A stretch of DNA of 12,189 nucleotides from Opitutia bacterium. GTDB taxonomy: Bacteria > Verrucomicrobiota > Verrucomicrobiia > Opitutales > UBA953. This document shows, in pieces, positions 7,010 through 12,189 of this stretch. Under the pieces are notes generated by a model that was given only the letters and a program-made list of their open reading frames with translations, searched no databases and was not told where the DNA came from. Position 1 is the stretch's first letter. The number at the start of each line of letters is the position of its first letter. The stretch covers positions 1 through 12,189 of the forward strand of contig JAJPZB010000073.1 of NCBI GenBank assembly GCA_021204635.1, in the 5' to 3' direction. The translations under genes were made by a program, and so were the position numbers.

Positions 7010-7043
7010 CGCCCTCGCGGTTTCAACTGCGGGGGCGATTTTT
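7010..7043 (+). terminator. Intrinsic terminator after the lipoprotein gene
   Basis: An 11-base-pair stem (7010-7020 with 7027-7037, including two G-T wobble pairs) with loop TTTCAA is followed by A and five T residues (7039-7043). It begins 24 bases after the lipoprotein stop and ends 51 bases before sppA. It therefore separates the folE2/tRNA/lipoprotein side from the sppA group. Confidence 0.85.
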
Positions 7044-7094
7044 ATCGCAAATAATAATCGCTTGCACGGCACGACAAATATAGTCTCACGAACC

Positions 7095-8954
7095 ATGAAA
7101 TCTTTTTTGAAATCTCTCTTTGCGAGTTACATCGGCACCTGTTTCAGCATAGCTTCAATAATAGTCGCATTCGTGTTGCTCTGCGCCTTTGTCGTGGGCG
7201 CGCTCGTCGGCAGATTCAAGGCAGAATGCGACATTCCTACATCGGGACAAAATAACTTTTTGGTCGTCGATCTCTCGCGCGGTTTTTCCGCGAACTCGAC
7301 ATTCAGCCGCTACAACAATCGAGGCATTTTGAGCAACGGGAAAGGTTGCTACGGGCTTTTCGATACGCTCTGCGCCATTCAAGCCGCAGCCGCAGATCCG
7401 GAGATTTGCGGAATTTTCATAACCGGCAGCGGCGGCGACCTCGGCTACGCGACCGCGCAGGAATTGCAGGAAGCGTTTTTGCGTTTCAAAGCACAATGCC
7501 CGCAAAAAGCGATTATTGCATACTTGCCACAACCTTCCCAACGCGAGTACTTCCTCGCGCTGGCTGCTGACAAAATTTGGATTCATCCGTTCGCAAAATT
7601 TCCGCTGAATGGAATGGTTTCGCAGGGATTGTATTTCAAAGACGCGTTAGAAAAAGCCGGCGTCGGAATTCAAATCGTGAAGGTCGGTCAATACAAATCT
7701 GCGGTGGAGCCCCTCATCTCCGATTCGATGAGCCCCGAAGATCGCACTCAGCGCACGATGCTGCTGACCCAAACCTGGGGCACGTTGTTGGGCGACTTGG
7801 CTGCGCGACGCGGAGTTGACGGCGTTGCCATGGGCGCAGCCGCAGAAACTGTCGGAATTTACTCCCCCGAGGACGCCGAAAAGCTCAAACTCATCGACGG
7901 CGCGCGATACGACGACGAGGTCGTAAAGGAACTCTCCGAAATCAGCGGCACCGACAAAGATATTAATTCTTTCAACCAAATTTCCCTTTCCGACTACATC
8001 GTGAAAAAGGGAATTTCCGCGCCACCCAAGTTCAATCTCATCGATTTCGGCGACGGTCCGGAAAATCAGGTCGCAATCGTTTACGCGGAAGGCGAAATCG
8101 TTGACGGCGACGGCAGCGCGACAGAACTCGGCGGCGATTCTTTCGCTGCGCTTTTGCGCGAAATTCGCAACAACAAAAATGTGCGTGCCGTGGTCATGCA
8201 CGTGAACAGCCCGGGCGGCTCGGTTTACGCGAGCGAAAAAATCCGCCGCGAGCTCGAATTGATCTCAGCCCAAAAGCCGCTCGTCGTTTCGTTTGGCGAT
8301 GTCGCGGCAAGCGGCGGCTATTGGATTTCGACGCCGGCGCAGAAAATCTTTGCGCGCCCGCTCACAATCACGGGCTCTATTGGCGTCTTTGGCGTCTTGC
8401 CGAATTTTGAGAATCTCGGAAAATTTCTCGGAATAAATTCCGAGGCGGTGACGACCTCTGCCCTCGCGGAAATTGAAACAATGCGCCGCCCAAAAACTCC
8501 GCAGGAAATGCAAATTTTGCAAAAAGATGTTGACGACATTTACAAGCGCTTCGTCAGCCTCGTCGCGAAAAGCAGAAATCGCACTCCCGAGGAAATCGCG
8601 GAAATCGGCGAAGGTCGCGTTTGGAGCGGCATCTCGGCAAAATCGATTGGCTTGGTTGACGACTTTGGCGGGATCGTGGCGGCTGCAGAATTTGCCGCAA
8701 ACGCCGCAGGCATTGCGCCAGGCGATGTGAATTTCTGCCAATATCCGCGCCCCGTGAACCCGACCTTGGAATTCGCAAAACAATTCGACGACGACGGCGA
8801 ACCTCCGTTTGCGCGCGCCGGCATCGCTTCGCAAAATTCACCCGCCGGAAAACTCGAAGGCGTTTTCAAAAAGACCTGGTCACAACTTCGCGCGCTCAAC
8901 GACCCGAACGGAATTTACGCGCGCATCCCGTGGAGCTTTTCCGAGCCGGAGTAA
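7095..8954 (+). CDS. sppA: Signal peptide peptidase SppA, long (67K) type
   Basis: A 619-residue inner-membrane serine protease of the S49 family that degrades cleaved signal peptides in the periplasm. Its length almost equals E. coli SppA (618). One N-terminal membrane segment spans about residues 9-36. The tandem-domain layout is intact. The general-base lysine is Lys201 in V-G-Q-Y-K-S-A-V-E-P (E. coli Lys209), in the N-terminal half. The nucleophile is Ser406 in A-A-S-G-G-Y-W-I-S (E. coli Ser409), in the C-terminal half, after H-V-N-S-P-G-G-S. The ATG at 7095 is chosen because an upstream TTG at 7062 would add 11 residues before the membrane anchor. There is no Shine-Dalgarno site. It is first in a tight group with the glycosylase and ispG. 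Confidence 0.95.
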   Translation: MKSFLKSLFASYIGTCFSIASIIVAFVLLCAFVVGALVGRFKAECDIPTSGQNNFLVVDLSRGFSANSTFSRYNNRGILSNGKGCYGLFDTLCAIQAAAADPEICGIFITGSGGDLGYATAQELQEAFLRFKAQCPQKAIIAYLPQPSQREYFLALAADKIWIHPFAKFPLNGMVSQGLYFKDALEKAGVGIQIVKVGQYKSAVEPLISDSMSPEDRTQRTMLLTQTWGTLLGDLAARRGVDGVAMGAAAETVGIYSPEDAEKLKLIDGARYDDEVVKELSEISGTDKDINSFNQISLSDYIVKKGISAPPKFNLIDFGDGPENQVAIVYAEGEIVDGDGSATELGGDSFAALLREIRNNKNVRAVVMHVNSPGGSVYASEKIRRELELISAQKPLVVSFGDVAASGGYWISTPAQKIFARPLTITGSIGVFGVLPNFENLGKFLGINSEAVTTSALAEIETMRRPKTPQEMQILQKDVDDIYKRFVSLVAKSRNRTPEEIAEIGEGRVWSGISAKSIGLVDDFGGIVAAAEFAANAAGIAPGDVNFCQYPRPVNPTLEFAKQFDDDGEPPFARAGIASQNSPAGKLEGVFKKTWSQLRALNDPNGIYARIPWSFSEPE

Positions 8955-8991
8955 AACAAACTCCGCCGCGCTCTCATCGCCCTCGCAGAAA

Positions 8992-9729
8992 ATGCCCACA
9001 GATCTCGCAGAAAAAGTCGTCGCGGCAACGCGCGCGCTTTCCGACGAAATGGACGCGCTCTCGTTTTCCGACCCCGTCGCGTTTGTTTACAATCCGCTGG
9101 TTTACGCGCGCAACACCCACGAAGAATATCTGCGAAAATTCTGCCAACACAAAAAACGCGTGATTTTCATCGGCATGAACCCGGGCCCCTTCGGCATGGC
9201 GCAAACCGGCGTGCCATTTGGCGAAATCGCCGCTGTGCAGGATTGGCTCGGGATTTTCGGCTTTGTCGGCAAGCCGCCGCGCGAGCATCCCGCGAAGCCG
9301 GTCGATGGTTTTGCGTGCAAGCGCTCGGAGGTCAGCGGGCGGCGGCTTTGGGGGCTTTTCAAGGAAAAATTTCAAACGCCGGAGAATTTTTTCGCGGAGC
9401 ATTTTGTCGCGAATTTTTGCCCCCTGCTCTTTGTCGCCGGCAACGAGCGCGGGAAAAATCTGACGCCCGAAGATCTCTCCCCCGAAGAAAAAAAATCCGT
9501 CCTCGCGCCCTGCGACAAATTTTTGCGGACGCTCACGGAATTGCTCGAGCCCGAGTGGCTCGTCGGCGTCGGCGCATTCGCGATGAAAGCCGCAGAGCGC
9601 GCGTGCGCCGGATTGCCGGTCAAAATCTCTACTATTTTGCATCCCTCGCCCGCTTCGCCGCTTGCGAACAAGGGCTGGGCAAAAAAAGCCGCCGCCGCGC
9701 TGACGCGAAGCGGAATATGGCGGGAATAA
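8992..9729 (+). CDS. SMUG1-type uracil-DNA glycosylase
   Basis: A 245-residue DNA repair enzyme that removes uracil (and probably oxidised pyrimidines) from DNA. The first motif G-M-N-P-G-P-F-G-M-A-Q-T-G-V-P-F-G-E is essentially the vertebrate SMUG1 active-site motif, with the catalytic Asn at residue 63. Other SMUG1 marks follow: D-W-L-G-I, S-E-V-S-G-R-R-L-W-G, N-F-C-P-L-L-F and N-L-T-P-E. The second motif L-H-P-S-P-A-S-P has the catalytic His at 217 and is followed by N-K-G-W. The ATG at 8992 gives a family-length protein; a longer frame from 8809 overlaps sppA in another frame and is rejected. It starts 37 bases after sppA and ends 18 bases before ispG, so co-transcription is likely. The neighbours do not suggest a special role. 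Confidence 0.94.
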   Translation: MPTDLAEKVVAATRALSDEMDALSFSDPVAFVYNPLVYARNTHEEYLRKFCQHKKRVIFIGMNPGPFGMAQTGVPFGEIAAVQDWLGIFGFVGKPPREHPAKPVDGFACKRSEVSGRRLWGLFKEKFQTPENFFAEHFVANFCPLLFVAGNERGKNLTPEDLSPEEKKSVLAPCDKFLRTLTELLEPEWLVGVGAFAMKAAERACAGLPVKISTILHPSPASPLANKGWAKKAAAALTRSGIWRE

Positions 9730-9747
9730 ATTTCGCGTCATTTTTTA

Positions 9748-11796
9748 ATGGAATACGCTATTTCTCGATTTAACACTATCCGTCGCCCGTCGCGCGAAGT
9801 AATCGTCGGAGGCTCGGTGGGAATCGGCGGCAACAACCCGATTCGTATCCAATCCATGACTACGTCTCGGACAACCGATGTCGCGGCGACAGTCGCGCAG
9901 TGCATAAAGCTCGCGGAAGCCGGTTGCGAACTCATCAGAATCACCGTCCCCAACGTTCCCGCCGCACGCGCGCTGAAAGACATCAGCAAAGAATTTCGCG
10001 CCGCAGGATTCTCGCAACCTCTCGTCGCCGACGTCCACTTCATGCCGGCGGCGGCGATGGAAGCGATTGAGCACGTGGAAAAAGTCCGGATTAATCCCGG
10101 GAACTACGCCGACAAACCTTCCAAAACGCCGAGAGACTTCACCGACAAAGAATACGCCGAGGAGTTGGAAAAAATTCACGACGCCGTCGCGCCACTTATC
10201 CGGCGGGCAAAAGAATTGGGCAAGGTTTTGAGAATCGGCACGAATCACGGCTCTCTCGCAGAGCGCACTTTGCGCAGGTTTGGCGACACGCCGGCGGGAA
10301 TGGTCGAAGCCGCTCTCGAATTTGTCCGCATCTGCGAGGCGGAAGATTTTCACGACCTCGTGCTTTCAATGAAGTCGTCGAACCCGAAAGTGATGATCGA
10401 GGCTTACAGACTCGCAGTGAAGCGGATGCGGGAAGAATCGATGGATTACCCGATTCACCTCGGCGTCACGGAAGCCGGCGAAGGCGAAGACGCGCGAATC
10501 AAGTCTGCCATTGGCATCGGCGCCCTCTTGGTCGATGGAATCGGCGACACGGTGCGCGTTTCCCTGACGGAAGATCCGTGGCAGGAAATCCCCGTTTGCA
10601 AAGAAATCATCGAGCGAATCCGCTTTGAAAACTCGTCGTTTGGCGGGACAAAATTTACAAACGCGCCCGTGAGCGACCGCGACGTGAACCCGCTTGAATA
10701 TCGCCGGCGAAACATCGTCGAAGTCAGTTTGCCGCGCGGACAAAAAATTTCGGCAGACACTCCGCCGAAAGTTTTCGCCTTTGCGAGCATGGACAAGCCT
10801 GTCGCGGAAATCATCGAAAGCGTCAAAGCCGCAAACAATCCGCGTGCGCCAATCGAAGGACTCGTGCTCCCCGTCGCGACGCAATCCGACATCGCAGCGA
10901 CGCGGATGATTCAATGCGAACTCGAAGACGAAATCCCTATTTTCATCTTCGACCCCGTGAAAGACAGCGTGCCCGCGCTGTTTGAAAATTTCTCGCCGTC
11001 GCGCCGCTCCGCCACATATATCCAGCGCAGATTCAATCCGGCAAACGCCGAAATCGTCCCCGAGTGGGTGGAGTTGTGCGACAAATTGGAAATCGGGCTC
11101 GTCGTCGATGCAACTGCGGCGGAGCGCTCTGCCGTGTTGCCAAACCTGAAAAATTTCCCGCAGGACAAACTCATTTTTACGACGAGCAGAAAGGCGCCGG
11201 GCGTCCACCCCGTCGGCGGCTACAGGCAACTCGCGCAGGCGTTGGCAAACGCCGGAATTTGCTCGCCGCTTTGGATTCGCGCGAGCATGAAGGGCACGAT
11301 TTTGCCAGTCCCGAAAATCTCGGCAAAAACGCCCGACGAGGAAGCAATCATAGAGGCGTCGCTCCTCGCCGGACCTCTGTTGTGCGACGGGCTCGGCGAC
11401 GCAATCTCCGTCGAAACCGCGCACGACATGAAGCGCAACATCGAGATTGCGTATGCGATTTTGCAGGCAACCCGCGTGCGCAAAACGCGGACGGAGTATG
11501 TTGCGTGCCCAAGTTGCGGCCGCACGCTCTACGACATTCAGAAAACGCTACGCGAAATCAAGGCGCGGACGTCGCACCTGCGTGGGCTCACGATTGGCGT
11601 GATGGGCTGCGTTGTGAATGGCCCGGGCGAAATGGCGGACGCTGATTTCGGCTACGTCGGTGGCGCGCCAGGGAAAATAAATCTCTACGTGAAAAAAGAG
11701 TGTGTCGAGACAGGAATCCCGCAGGAAAAAGCCGTTGAGCGCCTCGTAGAACTGATAAAATCCCGAGATCTGTGGTGCGACAACGAAGCCGACTGA
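9748..11796 (+). CDS. ispG: (E)-4-hydroxy-3-methylbut-2-enyl-diphosphate synthase, large three-domain form
   Basis: A 682-residue enzyme (GcpE) of the MEP isoprenoid pathway that reduces MEcPP to HMBPP with a [4Fe-4S] cluster. The TIM-barrel part covers about 1-290, with P-I-R-I-Q-S-M-T near the start and E-A-G-E-G...S-A-I-G-I-G...G-I-G-D-T-V-R-V-S near 250-268. A long insert of about 270 residues follows, ending in G-L-G-D-A-I-S-V-E. The C-terminal iron-sulfur domain has Cys587 and Cys590 in A-C-P-S-C-G, Cys621 in M-G-C-V-V-N-G-P-G-E, and ligand Glu628. E. coli IspG (372 residues) lacks the insert; plants, chlamydiae and relatives have it. All cluster ligands are intact. The ATG at 9748 has no ribosome-binding site and fits the family. 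It is last in the sppA group, and a repeat array follows. Confidence 0.96.
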   Translation: MEYAISRFNTIRRPSREVIVGGSVGIGGNNPIRIQSMTTSRTTDVAATVAQCIKLAEAGCELIRITVPNVPAARALKDISKEFRAAGFSQPLVADVHFMPAAAMEAIEHVEKVRINPGNYADKPSKTPRDFTDKEYAEELEKIHDAVAPLIRRAKELGKVLRIGTNHGSLAERTLRRFGDTPAGMVEAALEFVRICEAEDFHDLVLSMKSSNPKVMIEAYRLAVKRMREESMDYPIHLGVTEAGEGEDARIKSAIGIGALLVDGIGDTVRVSLTEDPWQEIPVCKEIIERIRFENSSFGGTKFTNAPVSDRDVNPLEYRRRNIVEVSLPRGQKISADTPPKVFAFASMDKPVAEIIESVKAANNPRAPIEGLVLPVATQSDIAATRMIQCELEDEIPIFIFDPVKDSVPALFENFSPSRRSATYIQRRFNPANAEIVPEWVELCDKLEIGLVVDATAAERSAVLPNLKNFPQDKLIFTTSRKAPGVHPVGGYRQLAQALANAGICSPLWIRASMKGTILPVPKISAKTPDEEAIIEASLLAGPLLCDGLGDAISVETAHDMKRNIEIAYAILQATRVRKTRTEYVACPSCGRTLYDIQKTLREIKARTSHLRGLTIGVMGCVVNGPGEMADADFGYVGGAPGKINLYVKKECVETGIPQEKAVERLVELIKSRDLWCDNEAD

Positions 11797-11843
11797 GCTG
11801 AGTTCGGCATTGTCGTGGCGCAGCACCAGGGGGCGGTGGTAGC

Positions 11844-12116
11844 GGGTTGGTGGTAGCACAGGTCTGTGGTGGGTCGGTGGTGGAAATTAGGGTTGGTGGT
11901 GACAACAAACCGCCACGAAGATTGTCGCGAGGATTTGTCCGGAACTAACATCTCTCACGACCGTGGGTTGGTGGTGAGTTGGTGGTAGGTTTGTCGTGAG
12001 AATTGGGTTGGTGGTGAAACTCTGGTTTGTTGCCACCACCAACCCAAATCTCACCACCAACCCGCCCACAACAAACGCGTTTCCCACAACAATCCCGCCG
12101 TTGCCACCACCAACCC
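11844..12116. repeat. Large G-rich repeat array downstream of ispG, with an orientation switch
   Basis: The 393-base stretch after ispG (11797-12189) has no credible gene. Plus-orientation units are at 11844-11855, 11871-11882, 11890-11901, 11965-11976, 11976-11987 and 12005-12016. Minus-orientation units are at 12034-12045, 12052-12063 and 12105-12116. Six of these nine are exact 12-base cores. The switch in orientation occurs around 12017-12033. Sequence between units is degenerate, with recurrent ACAACAA-like words. The window ends in a run of G. Confidence 0.88.
11998..12052. repeat. Inverted pair of repeat units, potential hairpin
   Basis: The left arm at 11998-12016 is GAGAATTGGGTTGGTGGTG. 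The right arm at 12034-12052 is its reverse complement at 18 of 19 positions, and the inner 14 bases are perfect. The 17-base loop lies between. This defines the longest well-conserved unit of the family. There is no T-run after it, so it is not a standard intrinsic terminator. Confidence 0.85.
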
Positions 12117-12126
12117 TTGTTGGTGG
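12107..12126. repeat. Second hairpin built from a repeat unit
   Basis: CCACCAAC at 12107-12114 and GTTGGTGG at 12119-12126 form a perfect 8-base-pair stem with loop CCTT. One arm is part of a normal repeat unit (12105-12116); the other is a partial unit in the opposite orientation. No T-run follows. Confidence 0.7.
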
Positions 12127-12189
12127 CAGCGGAATCTCTGCAATCGCTTGAATGACGTAGCAGAAAATTATTGACACATACGGGGGGGG

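Noticed and set aside
5944..7026. 360-codon open frame antisense to the lipoprotein
   Set aside because: It is a shadow of the biased codon use and Pro/Ala/Glu repeats of the plus-strand gene; the plus-strand frame has a signal peptide and domains.
7079..7084. TATAGT as -10 of sppA
   Set aside because: No -35 at the right distance, and the start codon would be only about 4 bases after the expected transcription start.
12171..12176. TTGACA -35 hexamer near the window end
   Set aside because: No -10 element can be seen because the window ends in the G run.
11887..12177. 96-codon open frame on the minus strand in the terminal array
   Set aside because: It is made largely of repeat units (Thr-Asn-Pro and His-His-Gln-Pro words), has no family resemblance and no ribosome-binding site.

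Overview
The window looks like a piece of chromosome from a Gram-negative bacterium of moderate to high GC. The most likely source is the PVC group, probably Verrucomicrobiota. This rests on a TonB-dependent outer-membrane receptor and a lipoprotein (two membranes), a long three-domain IspG, a SMUG1-type uracil-DNA glycosylase, an E. coli-length SppA, and the near absence of Shine-Dalgarno sites. The taxonomic call is inference. No phage, transposase, integrase or CRISPR array is visible.

Layout: bases 1-125 are a degenerate short-repeat array. On the minus strand, read right to left, come a TonB-dependent receptor (start 4641), trpB and trpA, the last ending at 160. On the plus strand come folE2 (from 4797), tRNA-Arg(UCU), and a lipoprotein with a duplicated PEGA-like domain and a cysteine cluster, followed by a good intrinsic terminator at 7010-7043. 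Next is a compact plus-strand group, sppA, a SMUG1-like glycosylase and ispG, with gaps of 37 and 18 bases. The last 393 bases are gene-free and filled by another repeat array, ending in a G run that looks like a contig end.

The genes are mostly housekeeping: the last steps of tryptophan synthesis, the first step of folate/queuosine synthesis, MEP isoprenoid synthesis, membrane protein and peptide turnover, and uracil repair. The TonB receptor and folE2 are divergent across a 155-base spacer with an inverted repeat. In other bacteria that pairing is common in zinc-starvation (Zur) regulons, so a zinc link is a testable guess.

The unusual part is a short G-rich repeat with core GGGTTGGTGGTG and a fuller consensus near GAGAATTGGGTTGGTGGTG. 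I count 11 exact 12-base cores plus at least 7 near copies, at four loci: downstream of trpA, between trpB and trpA, downstream of ispG, and inside the TonB-receptor gene. In the receptor three copies are in frame and encode His-His-Gln-Pro just after the signal peptide. The family therefore appears able to occupy intergenic DNA and to be tolerated as peptide in an exported protein. This is the best candidate here for something undescribed.
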